Source: an uncultured Chromatiaceae bacterium (GTDB lineage: Bacteria; Pseudomonadota; Gammaproteobacteria; Enterobacterales; Alteromonadaceae). From it: a stretch of 21,327 nucleotides of DNA. Positions 7,362 through 15,960 of this stretch are shown here, piece by piece. The DNA lies in assembly GCA_946482325.1 (NCBI GenBank), contig CAMLRA010000058.1, forward strand, positions 1-21,327, written 5' to 3'. The stretch's first letter is position 1, and each line of letters begins with the position of its first letter. Below the pieces are notes generated by a model, which saw only the letters and a list, made by a program, of their open reading frames with translations, had not been told where the DNA came from and searched no databases. Both the position numbers and the translations under genes were made by a program.

Positions 7362-8200
7362 AGTTTTTTGCTAATCACCTGCCGCTGGCGCTGCAAAAGC
7401 TGGCGGCCAGCAGCACCAATGACAATTACTATGTGCATACGCAGCGCGGTCATTATCTGGTGCGGCATTACAAACCCGGTGTGGCCGGAGTCTGCCGGCA
7501 GCAGGAATTGCGCTGTCAGCATGCCGCGGCGGCTGTGGGGGTAGCGCCGGCGCCGCTGTGTCTGAATAACCATCAACGCATTTTAATCAGTGACTTTCTG
7601 ACCCACAGCCGGCATTTTGACTGGGAACTGCATCATAACCATCTGTTGCAGCTCGTCGAAAAACTGGTGCGCTTGCACAAATTAAAAGTGCAGACGGCCG
7701 TGTTGGACCCTTTTGCGTATCTGCAGCAATTGCGCGACAAAGTTGAGCTCCAGCCATGGTCAGAACAGGATGAGCAGGACTGGCTGCGCTTGCGTCGGGC
7801 GGCTACTTTGTTTGCACAGCTGCCAGCAGATCAGGTGCTTTGTCATATGGATTTGCACAGCGGCAATATTTTGTTGCAGCACCAACAATTGTGGCTGATT
7901 GATTATGAATATTGTCAGCAAGCGGACAGTGCTTTTGATTTGGCGGCTTTGTGTTTGAATTTGCAGCTCAATGCGACGGAACAGCAGCAGTTGCTGAGTC
8001 TTTATTTGCAGTTTCGGCCAGAATCGCGTCAGGCACTGGCGCAGCGGCTACAGTTTGCAACTTTGTTGTACAGCGGGTTTTGTTGGTTGTGGTACAAATC
8101 TTTGGAAGGGGGGGCTGAGAAAGCAAAACTGGCGCAAACCATGTTACGCCAGTTGCCGATACCGTGTTCAGATTCAGATACCGCCAAGCCGCTCAGCTAA
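7298..8200 (+). CDS. thiK: Thiamine kinase-like phosphotransferase (APH fold)
   Basis: The 300-residue cytosolic protein has the aminoglycoside/choline kinase fold: TNDNYYVHT corresponds to the nucleotide loop, the catalytic Brenner motif is HMDLHSGN (Asp185, Asn190), and the Mg-binding aspartate is Asp202 in LIDYEY. Next to pnuT and under a TPP riboswitch the substrate should be thiamine, giving thiamine monophosphate and trapping it inside the cell. E. coli ThiK is slightly shorter (about 274 residues). The ATG at 7298 lies inside pnuT; no in-frame ATG or GTG is found near the pnuT stop, so a 64-base overlap is accepted. A run of seven G residues occurs near the 3' end, with the frame intact. 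Confidence 0.85.
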   Translation: MAQQLPATATEQRIWHLCQRLEFFANHLPLALQKLAASSTNDNYYVHTQRGHYLVRHYKPGVAGVCRQQELRCQHAAAAVGVAPAPLCLNNHQRILISDFLTHSRHFDWELHHNHLLQLVEKLVRLHKLKVQTAVLDPFAYLQQLRDKVELQPWSEQDEQDWLRLRRAATLFAQLPADQVLCHMDLHSGNILLQHQQLWLIDYEYCQQADSAFDLAALCLNLQLNATEQQQLLSLYLQFRPESRQALAQRLQFATLLYSGFCWLWYKSLEGGAEKAKLAQTMLRQLPIPCSDSDTAKPLS

Positions 8201-8356
8201 GACTTTGTAGCGTTTGACGTCTTCCTCCTCAAACATCGGTTTTCCTGCGTCATCCTTGCCAGCCGGAACTAATAAATTTTCCCGCGCCAGTCGCTCGACC
8301 CGGATATCCTGGATTGATAAAAAAGCCGCAACTTCGGCTACAGTCATTAAAGTCAT
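8174..8356 (-). CDS. Small MerR/excisionase-like helix-turn-helix protein
   Basis: This is a 60-residue protein. MTVAEVAAFLSIQDIRVERLAREN forms the helix-turn-helix, followed by a wing-like NLLVPAGKDDAGKPMF and a last helix EEDVKRYKVLAERL. The arrangement is that of MerR-type and excisionase-type small DNA-binding proteins; no effector domain is present. AGGAAA precedes the ATG at 8356 by 6 bases and a good promoter lies upstream. Its last 27 bases overlap the 3' end of the thiamine kinase gene on the other strand. No integrase or phage gene is nearby, so a recombination role is unlikely. Its target is unknown. Confidence 0.78.
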   Translation of the reverse strand: MTLMTVAEVAAFLSIQDIRVERLARENLLVPAGKDDAGKPMFEEEDVKRYKVLAERLGGI

Positions 8357-8384
8357 GATGATTTCCTGCGTGATGTATCCCGTT

Positions 8385-8414
8385 AATATAAGCGCAGAAA
8401 TTCAGCTTTGTGAA
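8385..8414 (-). promoter_or_regulatory. Predicted promoter of the small HTH gene
   Basis: Read on the minus strand, TTCACA (8414-8409, 5 of 6 to the -35 consensus) and TATATT (8390-8385, 5 of 6 to the -10 consensus) are spaced by 18 bases. The predicted leader is about 20 bases long. Confidence 0.58.
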
Positions 8415-8599
8415 TACTGAATGCCGGAACAGCTGGCAATTAAAACGATTAAGTCCGGAAATAATCCTTCGTTACACTTTTATCACCTGCGGTGACCGGG
8501 TTTTAACCGCATTCCGCTGGGCAGTGTTGTGGCGGATATGTTAAATAAGCAGCGGTGTATATACATGCGCATGAAGCAAAAAAATAACAGGAAGCAGAG

Positions 8600-10735
8600 A
8601 TGGCGAACAAAGCAAACTTACCCTGGACCACTTTACTCGGGGCTGGCGCCGTGCTGATCAGCGGACTCAGCCAGGCCAGTCAGCCGGTACAGGCACCGGT
8701 AGCAGCACAAGTCCCATATACCGTGAAATCACCGCATGGTGACCGGGTTGATCCGTATTACTGGATGCGTGATGACAAGCGACAGGACCCAAAAGTCCTG
8801 GCGCATCTGCAAGCAGAGAATGCCTATTACCAGCAATATGCCGGTAAATATCAGGACCTGACCAAGTCGCTAACCGACGAAATCATCGGCCGGGTGAAGC
8901 AGGACGACAGTTCAGTGCCGGCGAAAAAAGGTGATTACAGCTTTTATACCCGGTTTGAGACGGGGCAGCAGTATCCGATTTATTTACGCAAAGTACTGAA
9001 AACCGGTGAAGAGCAAGTGCTGCTGGATGTGAACAAAATGGCAGCTGGCAAAGATTTTTATCAGATTGGTAATTATGCCGTCAGCCCGGACCAAAAACTG
9101 CTGGCTTATGCTGAAGATACCAATGGTCGGCGTCAGTACACGGTGCGGATCCGCGACATCAGCACAGGCAAAGATTTACCTGACGTCTTAACCGGCGTTG
9201 AAGCCTCGCTGGCCTGGTCGTCTGATAGCAAGCATTTGTTTTATATCGAAAAAGACAAACAGACCTTGTTAGGTAATAAAATCCGCCGCCATCAGCTCGG
9301 AGATGCAGTCGCCAAAGACGTGCTGATGTACGAAGAAAAAGACAACAGTTTCTATACCGGTATTGGTAACAGCAGCGACGACCAGTTTGTGGTGTTGTGG
9401 CTGGGCAGTACAGTGTCTTCGGAGATCCGTGTACTTCCGGCCAATCAGCCGACCGGCGAGTTTAAGGCGCTGGCGCCGCGCCAACGCGATTTTAAATATG
9501 AGGCTGACCATTTAGGCAAACGTTGGATTATCAGCACCGACTGGAATGCTCCAAATAACCGCATTATGGCGGTAGCAAACGATCAAATTGGCGATCGCTC
9601 ACGTTGGACTGAATTACTGCCGCACGACAAAAATGTGTTTATTGAATCTTTCCAGCTGTTTAACGACTATCTGGCCATCAATGAGCGCAGTGAAGGCATC
9701 AATCGTATCCGTGTGTTACCGTGGCAGAATCCGGCCAAAGCCAGGTATATCAGCTCAGATGAACCGGTTTATGTTGCATCAACGGACGTCAATCTGGAGC
9801 AAAATACTGAGTGGCTGCGTTACAGCTACACCTCGCTGACTACGCCGAATTCGATTTATGAAGTGAATTTAAACACCGGCGAGAAAAAACTGCTGAAACA
9901 ACAGGAAGTGCTGGGTGGTTTTGACCGCGCCAACTATGTCACAGAACGGGTCTGGGCAGAAGCGCGGGACGGCACTAAGGTACCGGTAAGTCTGTTATAT
10001 CGCAAAAACTTCAAAAAAGATGGTTCAGCGCCGCTTTATCAATATGCTTATGGTTCTTACGGTTCTTCAACAGCCCCAAGTTTCCGTTCCAGTGTATTGT
10101 CATTAGTTGACCGCGGTTTTGTCTACGCTATCGCGCATATTCGCGGTGGTCAGGAGATGGGCCGTCACTGGTATGAAGACGGAAAGTTACTCAAAAAAAT
10201 CAACACTTTCACTGACTTCATTGATGTCACTGATTATCTGGTGAAGCACCAGTATGCGGCGAAAGATAAAGTTTTTGGCATGGGCGGCAGTGCCGGCGGT
10301 TTATTGATGGGTGCTGTAGCCAATATGGCGCCGGAAAAATATCGTGGTCTGGTGGCGCATGTGCCTTTTGTGGATGTGGTGACGACGATGCTGGATGAAT
10401 CTATTCCGCTGACGACCAATGAGTTTGATGAGTGGGGCAATCCGAAACAAAAAGCTTATTACGACTATATGTTGTCGTATTCCCCTTATGATCAGGTGAA
10501 AAAACAGGCGTATCCGGCAATGCTGGTGACGACAGGTCTGCATGACTCTCAGGTGCAGTATTTCGAACCGGCGAAATGGGTCGCTAAACTCAGAACCCAT
10601 AAAACCGATGCGCAGCCGTTGTTATTCCGCACCAATATGGAAGCAGGGCATGGTGGTAAGTCTGGCCGGTTCTCACGCTTAAAAGAAGTTGCTGAGGAAT
10701 ACGCCTTTGTGTTGTCGCTTGTTGAACATAAATAA
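8600..10735 (+). CDS. Oligopeptidase B (S9A serine peptidase), apparently exported
   Basis: This 711-residue prolyl-oligopeptidase-family enzyme has an N-terminal beta-propeller and a C-terminal alpha/beta-hydrolase domain. The catalytic triad is Ser564 (GGSAGGLLMG), Asp649 (GLHDSQV) and His684 (EAGHGGKSGR), with the same 85- and 35-residue spacing as E. coli protease II. PFVDVVTTMLD and RGGQEMGRHWYEDG are oligopeptidase B marks, so cleavage after Arg/Lys in short peptides is expected. Unlike the cytosolic E. coli enzyme it begins with a signal-peptide-like segment (NLPWTTLLGAGAVLISGL, possible cut after SQA), suggesting a periplasmic location. AGGAAG lies 5 bases before the ATG. It is monocistronic, with its own terminator. 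Confidence 0.93.
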   Translation: MANKANLPWTTLLGAGAVLISGLSQASQPVQAPVAAQVPYTVKSPHGDRVDPYYWMRDDKRQDPKVLAHLQAENAYYQQYAGKYQDLTKSLTDEIIGRVKQDDSSVPAKKGDYSFYTRFETGQQYPIYLRKVLKTGEEQVLLDVNKMAAGKDFYQIGNYAVSPDQKLLAYAEDTNGRRQYTVRIRDISTGKDLPDVLTGVEASLAWSSDSKHLFYIEKDKQTLLGNKIRRHQLGDAVAKDVLMYEEKDNSFYTGIGNSSDDQFVVLWLGSTVSSEIRVLPANQPTGEFKALAPRQRDFKYEADHLGKRWIISTDWNAPNNRIMAVANDQIGDRSRWTELLPHDKNVFIESFQLFNDYLAINERSEGINRIRVLPWQNPAKARYISSDEPVYVASTDVNLEQNTEWLRYSYTSLTTPNSIYEVNLNTGEKKLLKQQEVLGGFDRANYVTERVWAEARDGTKVPVSLLYRKNFKKDGSAPLYQYAYGSYGSSTAPSFRSSVLSLVDRGFVYAIAHIRGGQEMGRHWYEDGKLLKKINTFTDFIDVTDYLVKHQYAAKDKVFGMGGSAGGLLMGAVANMAPEKYRGLVAHVPFVDVVTTMLDESIPLTTNEFDEWGNPKQKAYYDYMLSYSPYDQVKKQAYPAMLVTTGLHDSQVQYFEPAKWVAKLRTHKTDAQPLLFRTNMEAGHGGKSGRFSRLKEVAEEYAFVLSLVEHK

Positions 10736-10766
10736 CGCTTGATCCGTAACATAAATCGTTAGGCTC

Positions 10767-10793
10767 AAACCCGGCTATCTTGCCGGGTTTTTT
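10767..10793 (+). terminator. Rho-independent terminator of the oligopeptidase gene
   Basis: AAACCCGGC (10767-10775) pairs with GCCGGGTTT (10782-10790) around a 6-base loop, with T residues running to 10793. It lies about 30 bases after the stop codon. Confidence 0.9.
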
Positions 10794-11075
10794 ATTGCAG
10801 CCGGTGTTTTTCCCTCCACTGAACTTGCTGGCACAGCCAACGGTGGCGTTGGTTTATTGGTCGCAAATTTCAGCTTGTATTCATAATTGTCATATCGCTG
10901 CCATAGACATTTTTCCCTGAACTCGGGTATAAGAAACTGACCTCGTTGATGTTTTTCGGGACTTTTGCCTGCCTGACCTCCTGGTTGCACAGGCGAAACA
11001 GTGCAATTACGCTACATTCAAAGCGGGTTGTAAGCTGTTAACGAATAAATCAGATAATAACAAGTGAGATCCTTT
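10794..11075. other. Intergenic region upstream of nhaB
   Basis: No convincing gene is seen in these 282 bases. They should contain the nhaB promoter. Candidates are TTGCAC (10985-10990) with TACGCT (11008-11013) at 17 bases, and TTGTAA (11028-11033) with GATAAT (11053-11058) at a long 19 bases. Neither is strong. An open frame on the minus strand (10775-10990) runs into the terminator and resembles nothing I know. Confidence 0.5.
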
Positions 11076-12644
11076 ATGAAACCATCAGGCATGGCGCTTG
11101 CGCTTTACAGCAATTTCCTCGGGCAGTCGCCCAACTGGTACAAACTCACCATTATCGCTTTTATGTTTCTGAATCCATTAGTCTTTATTCAGAATCCTTA
11201 TGTCGCCGGTTGGTTGTTGGTGCTGGAATTTATCTTCACATTGGCGATGGCGCTGAAATGTTACCCGTTGCAGCCCGGTGGTTTATTGGCTATTCAGGCG
11301 ATTGCGATGGGCATGACCAGCACTGAAAAGGTCATGCATGAAGTGTCAGTCAACATTGAAGTCATTTTGCTGCTGGTGTTTATGGTGGCGGGGATTAACT
11401 TCGTCAAAGACTTGCTGTTGTTTGTGTTCACTAAATTATTGCTGCGGGTGAAATCCAAGACCGGTATTTCATTGGCTTTTTGTGTGATGGCGGCCTTTTT
11501 ATCAGCCTTCCTCGATGCATTAACTGTGGTCGCTGTCGTGATAAGTGTCGCCGTTGGTTTCTACGCGATTTATCACAAAATCTCTTCCGGTAAGACTTTT
11601 CTCGACAACCATGACCATAACGCCGACACCGAAGTCCGTGAATTGTCGCGCGCCGATCTGGAATCTTTCCGGGGCTTTCTGCGTAATTTGCTGATGCATG
11701 CCGGCGTGGGGACTGCGCTGGGTGGTGTTGCTACAATGGTAGGTGAACCGCAAAACCTGATTATTGCTGAAGCGGTGGAGTGGGGTTTTGCTGAATTCGC
11801 GTTGCGGATGTGTGCTGTTAGTGTGCCGGTCTTGATCTGTGGTTTGCTGACCACCGCACTGGTCGAAAAGCTCAAATGGTTTGATTTTGGTTACAAAATG
11901 CCGGACGCCGTGCGTGCCGTACTGGTCGATTACGATGCACACCAAAGTGCCAAACTGACTGCCTCTGATATTTCCAAACTGTGGGTGCAGGGGGTTATTG
12001 CCGTATTATTAGTGATTTGCCTGAGCCTGCATATTGCGTCCGTCGGCCTGATTGGCCTGATGGTGATTATTCTGGCGACTACCTTCTGCGGTGTGACGGA
12101 CGAACATGCGATCGGCAGTGCGTTTAAAGAAGCATTACCCTTTACGGCTTTGTTGGTGGTGTTCTTTGCAGTGGTTGCTGTGATTATTGACCAGCATCTG
12201 TTTACACCGATCATCAGCTGGGTACTGACTTTTGATGGTCAAATGCAGCTGGCGGTGTTGTTTATGGCCAATGGTGTGTTGTCGATGGTCAGTGATAACG
12301 TCTTTGTCGGCACTGTCTATATCAACGAAGTCAAAGCGGCCTGGGAAGCTGGCCGAATCAGCCGTGAACAGTTTGAAATGTTAGCCATTGCCATCAACGC
12401 CGGTACCAACCTGCCAAGCGTTGCGACGCCGAATGGTCAGGCTGCTTTCCTGTTCTTGTTGACCAGTGCGCTGGCACCGTTAATTCGTTTGTCTTATATG
12501 CGGATGGTTTGGATGGCACTGCCGTACACGATAGTGTTGGCTGTCGTGGGTTTAGCCTGCACCGTGTTCTTGTTGCCTGAAGTGACACATTATTTCTATA
12601 GCGTGGGTTGGATCCATCATTATGTGCCGGGCGCTGCGCATTAA
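11076..12644 (+). CDS. nhaB: Na+/H+ antiporter NhaB
   Basis: This 522-residue polytopic inner-membrane antiporter exchanges cytoplasmic Na+ for external H+. [12 protein letters not shown] near the start, [20 protein letters not shown] and [20 protein letters not shown] are direct NhaB signatures. Asp147 falls in FLDALT, at the number I recall for the functionally important aspartate of Vibrio NhaB. The C-terminal half has [14 protein letters not shown] and [20 protein letters not shown]. The ATG at 11076 is preferred; GTG 11064 and ATG 11091 are alternatives. The ribosome binding site is weak (AAGTGAGA). It stands alone between terminators, beside the functionally related Mrp operon. Confidence 0.95.
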   Translation: MKPSGMALALYSNFLGQSPNWYKLTIIAFMFLNPLVFIQNPYVAGWLLVLEFIFTLAMALKCYPLQPGGLLAIQAIAMGMTSTEKVMHEVSVNIEVILLLVFMVAGINFVKDLLLFVFTKLLLRVKSKTGISLAFCVMAAFLSAFLDALTVVAVVISVAVGFYAIYHKISSGKTFLDNHDHNADTEVRELSRADLESFRGFLRNLLMHAGVGTALGGVATMVGEPQNLIIAEAVEWGFAEFALRMCAVSVPVLICGLLTTALVEKLKWFDFGYKMPDAVRAVLVDYDAHQSAKLTASDISKLWVQGVIAVLLVICLSLHIASVGLIGLMVIILATTFCGVTDEHAIGSAFKEALPFTALLVVFFAVVAVIIDQHLFTPIISWVLTFDGQMQLAVLFMANGVLSMVSDNVFVGTVYINEVKAAWEAGRISREQFEMLAIAINAGTNLPSVATPNGQAAFLFLLTSALAPLIRLSYMRMVWMALPYTIVLAVVGLACTVFLLPEVTHYFYSVGWIHHYVPGAAH

Positions 12645-12659
12645 TTGATCGCTGAAAAT

Positions 12660-12688
12660 GGGGTATTCACCAGTCTGAATACCCCTTT
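12660..12688 (+). terminator. Terminator after nhaB
   Basis: GGGGTATTCA (12660-12669) and TGAATACCCC (12676-12685) form a perfect 10-bp stem with a 6-base loop, followed by TTT. The T tract is short but the hairpin is strong and lies 15 bases after the nhaB stop. Confidence 0.75.
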
Positions 12689-12756
12689 GAGCGTGGCGGG
12701 TCTTGAAAAGTGCCTGTCCCACCCAAACTGGCATCATGGTCTGATTTAATTTGTGA

Positions 12757-12765
12757 TGTGATACT
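12757..12765 (+). promoter_or_regulatory. Possible extended -10 promoter of the mrp operon
   Basis: TG-T-GATACT is an extended -10 element 52 bases before the mrpA start. No good -35 is seen at 16-18 bases upstream, so the call is tentative. Confidence 0.3.
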
Positions 12766-12817
12766 GTGCGGGCTTTGAGCTGGTTTCAGCATTCACATCT
12801 GCTGAAGAGGTTCTGGC

Positions 12818-15619
12818 ATGGCGTTATTATTACCCTGGATTTTGTCCATCCCTCTGCTCAGTATTGTCATTCTGCTGTTGTTCCGGCATTTAACCCGTAA
12901 TCAACAAACTCTTATCGCCCTGGCTGCTCCGGTGATTGGTCTGCTGCTGTTAGCGCCGATGGTGCCGGATTTACTGCAAGGCGCTGTGTTTCAGCAGCAA
13001 TGGCAATGGTTGCCGGTCTTGGGCTTGCAATGGACTTTGCGGCTGGACGCCTTAGCACTGTTATTCAGCATGCTGATTTTTGGTATTGGTTTGCTGGTGA
13101 TTTTTTATGCGCGTTATTACCTGAGTAGCTATGACCCAATGCCACGGTTTTATGCCAGCTTGCTGCTGTTTATGCTGGCAATGCTCGGTATTGTGCTGTC
13201 CGGCAACGTGCTGCAGCTCTGGATGTTCTGGGAGCTGACCAGCATCAGTTCATTTTTACTGATTAGTTATTGGTCACACCGCTCTGATGCGCGTAAAGGT
13301 GCCCGTCTGGCGCTGACAGTGACGGCGGCTGGTGGCCTGGCGTTGTTGGTCGGCCTGATTTTACTCGGGCAGGTTGCCGGCAGTTATCAGCTGGACGTGA
13401 TTTTAAGTAAAGGCCCGCAGATAATCGCGGATGCGCAGTATCCGCTGATCCTGGTGCTGATTCTACTGGGCGCATTTACCAAATCGGCCCAGTTTCCGTT
13501 TCATTTCTGGTTGCCGAATGCGATGGCTGCGCCAACGCCAGTCAGTGCGTATCTGCATTCGGCGACTATGGTCAAAGCCGGTATTTTTTTATTGATCCGG
13601 TTGTATCCGGCAATTGCAGGGACTGATTTGTGGTTTAGTCTGGTCAGCCTCGCCGGTTTACTCACCTTATTGACCGGCGCTTATTTTGCGTTGTTTCAGC
13701 ACGATATCAAAGGGTTGCTGGCCTATTCGACAATCTCCCATCTGGGTTTAATTACATTGTTACTGGGCCTGGATACCGATTTAGCCACCGTTGCGGCGAT
13801 ATTCCACATCATCAACCATGCGGTGTTTAAAGCCTCGTTATTTATGGCGGCAGGGATTATCGATCATGAAACCGGCTCGCGGGACATGCGAAAAATCAAT
13901 GGTTTATGGCATTTTATGCCAGTCACCGCCAGTCTGGCGATGGTGGCTGCCGCATCGATGGCCGGGGTACCACTGCTAAACGGGTTTTTATCCAAGGAAA
14001 TGTTTTTCAGCCAGACCCTGCACCAGAGTGTGTTGGGGGCGTTGAGTTGGTTGTTGCCGCTGCTGGCAACGCTGGCTGCAATTTTCTCGGTGGCGTATTC
14101 AGCCCGTTTTATCCACGATGTATTTTTTAATGGTCAGCCGATTGGCCTCGATAAAGTGCCGCACGAGCCGCCGCGTTATATGCGGGTGCCGATGGAAGTG
14201 CTGGTGGCGTTGTGTATTGGGGTCGGGGTGTTCCCGCAGTGGCTGGTGGGCGACATCCTGCTGGCCGCTTCGACCGCAGCATTACAGCAGACGCCACCGG
14301 CTTACAGCCTTGCGTTATGGCATGGCCTGAATCTGCCGTTGCTGATGAGTACAGTAGCCTTTGTCGCCGGTATTGTGCTGTATATCAACCGTAAAGAGTT
14401 ATTCCTGTTCCAGGCTGGTTTTCAGTCCACACTGGCGATTTATCGCTTTGAAGCGCTGATCCAACGGTTAGTCTCGCGCTGCCGGCAGCTCAGTCAATGG
14501 GCTGAGCCTGGCCGGCTGCAATGGTATATCGCGGTGATGTTATGGGCGACCGTGCTGCTGGCTGGTTATCCGTTGCTCCAGCTCCAGTCGTTACAAGGGG
14601 AGCGCGCGCTGTTGGCAACGGATTGGTTCAGTGCTGTGTTAGTCGTGTTAATGGTTCTGGCCGCCCTGGCGACAGTCGTTTGGCAACGTCAGCGTTTACT
14701 GGCGCTGGTGATGATCTCCGTTGTCGGGCTGATGTTAAGTTTATTGTTTATCCGTTTTTCCGCACCGGATCTGGCTCTGACCCAGCTGGCGGTTGAAGTG
14801 GCGACTGCCGTGTTGCTGATGCTGGCGCTTTATTTTTTGCCGCATCGCAGCCCGAAACAAAGCGCGCACTCGACGCTATTGCGCGACCTGGTGCTGGCCG
14901 GCAGCTGCGCTATTGTCGTCGGCAGCCTGGCCTACCTGATGCTGACACATCAGGCCGAGTCGGTTTCAGCGTATTTCCTGGCTAATTCGAAATCCGGCGG
15001 TGGCGGCACGAATGTGGTGAATGTGATCCTGGTGGATTTCCGCGGTTTTGATACCTTTGGTGAAATTACTGTACTGGGTATTGCTGCGCTGGGTATTTAT
15101 AAACTGCTGACCGGTATCCCGCGCTTTAAACCCAGTGCGGATGCGGATGGCCGCAACTGGGCGCTGGACGCTCATCCGCTGTTGTTGCGGGTGGTCTCGC
15201 AAGGCTTATTGCCGCTGGCATTGTTGGTGTCGGTGTATCTGTTTTTCCGTGGGCACAATTTACCGGGTGGTGGTTTTGTTGCGGGGCTGGTCACTGCGGT
15301 GGCGTTGATCCTGCAATACATTGCCCATGGTGTGGATTGGGTTAAACCGCGGCTCAACCTGCAGTTCTCGGCCTTGATTGCCAGCGGCATTTTGATTGCC
15401 TGGTTGACCGGCGCTTTCAGCTGGTTGTTTGGCAAACCATTTTTAACCTCCTGGTTTGATTATTTTGATATTCCGCTGCTCGGGCAAATCGAACTGGCCA
15501 GTGCTATTGCCTTTGATTTGGGCGTGTATCTGACCGTTGTAGGTTCAACGCTGCTGATCCTGGCCAATCTTGGCAAACTGACCACCCGGCATAAACCAGA
15601 ACACCGAGGACAAATCTGA
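12818..15619 (+). CDS. mrpA: Mrp Na+/H+ antiporter subunit A fused to subunit B
   Basis: This 933-residue membrane protein is the largest subunit of the multi-subunit cation/proton antiporter. The N-terminal two thirds are NuoL-like: MFWELTS carries Glu139, GAFTKSAQFPFHFWLPNAM carries Lys222 and His229, and ATMVKAGIFL carries Lys253, the conserved proton-path residues. The C-terminal ~150 residues are an MrpB domain, marked by FFRGHNLPGGGFVAGLV. The A-B fusion is the usual proteobacterial six-gene Mrp form. GAAGAGG precedes the ATG. The stop overlaps the mrpC start (TGATG). It is not complex I: the neighbours are the Mrp C-G set. Confidence 0.95.
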   Translation: MALLLPWILSIPLLSIVILLLFRHLTRNQQTLIALAAPVIGLLLLAPMVPDLLQGAVFQQQWQWLPVLGLQWTLRLDALALLFSMLIFGIGLLVIFYARYYLSSYDPMPRFYASLLLFMLAMLGIVLSGNVLQLWMFWELTSISSFLLISYWSHRSDARKGARLALTVTAAGGLALLVGLILLGQVAGSYQLDVILSKGPQIIADAQYPLILVLILLGAFTKSAQFPFHFWLPNAMAAPTPVSAYLHSATMVKAGIFLLIRLYPAIAGTDLWFSLVSLAGLLTLLTGAYFALFQHDIKGLLAYSTISHLGLITLLLGLDTDLATVAAIFHIINHAVFKASLFMAAGIIDHETGSRDMRKINGLWHFMPVTASLAMVAAASMAGVPLLNGFLSKEMFFSQTLHQSVLGALSWLLPLLATLAAIFSVAYSARFIHDVFFNGQPIGLDKVPHEPPRYMRVPMEVLVALCIGVGVFPQWLVGDILLAASTAALQQTPPAYSLALWHGLNLPLLMSTVAFVAGIVLYINRKELFLFQAGFQSTLAIYRFEALIQRLVSRCRQLSQWAEPGRLQWYIAVMLWATVLLAGYPLLQLQSLQGERALLATDWFSAVLVVLMVLAALATVVWQRQRLLALVMISVVGLMLSLLFIRFSAPDLALTQLAVEVATAVLLMLALYFLPHRSPKQSAHSTLLRDLVLAGSCAIVVGSLAYLMLTHQAESVSAYFLANSKSGGGGTNVVNVILVDFRGFDTFGEITVLGIAALGIYKLLTGIPRFKPSADADGRNWALDAHPLLLRVVSQGLLPLALLVSVYLFFRGHNLPGGGFVAGLVTAVALILQYIAHGVDWVKPRLNLQFSALIASGILIAWLTGAFSWLFGKPFLTSWFDYFDIPLLGQIELASAIAFDLGVYLTVVGSTLLILANLGKLTTRHKPEHRGQI

Positions 15620-15960
15620 TGGAGCTGCTCATCGCTATTGCAATTGGTCTGTTGACCGGATGTGGTGTATTGCTGATTCTGCGTGGCCGGACATTCGCCG
15701 TGATGCTTGGGCTCACCATGTTGTCTTATGCTGTCAATCTGTTCATTTTCGTCAGTGGTGGGCTGACTGCCGGCGCGGGCGCTGTGCTCGGAGCATCTGA
15801 GCAATATGCCGACCCTCTACCGCAGGCCTTAGTGCTGACGGCTATTGTGATTGGTTTTGCCATGACTGCTTTTCTGGTGGTGCTGGCTATTCGCGCCCGG
15901 GCTGAGCTGGGACACGATGAAGTTGATTTACAAAAACCAAGTACGCGGGGAGGTGCCTGA
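15619..15960 (+). CDS. mrpC: Mrp antiporter subunit C (NuoK-like)
   Basis: This 113-residue protein has three transmembrane helices. GRTFAVMLGLTMLSYAVNLFIF and DPLPQALVLTAIVIGFAMTAF are MnhC/MrpC signatures, homologous to NuoK. The C-terminal tail (HDEVDLQKPS) is cytoplasmic and charged. Start and stop codons overlap the neighbours as TGATG on both sides, so translation of A, C and D is coupled. Within the complex it sits between the A and D proton-pumping subunits. Confidence 0.95.
   Translation: MELLIAIAIGLLTGCGVLLILRGRTFAVMLGLTMLSYAVNLFIFVSGGLTAGAGAVLGASEQYADPLPQALVLTAIVIGFAMTAFLVVLAIRARAELGHDEVDLQKPSTRGGA

Noticed and set aside
8488..8511. TGCGGT/ACCGCA hairpin upstream of the oligopeptidase gene
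   Set aside because: Only six base pairs with a 12-base loop and no T tract or nearby gene end; likely chance.
10775..10990. 71-codon minus-strand frame in the nhaB upstream region
   Set aside because: It ends inside a strong terminator stem, has no clear ribosome binding site, and its product is low-complexity proline/lysine-rich.
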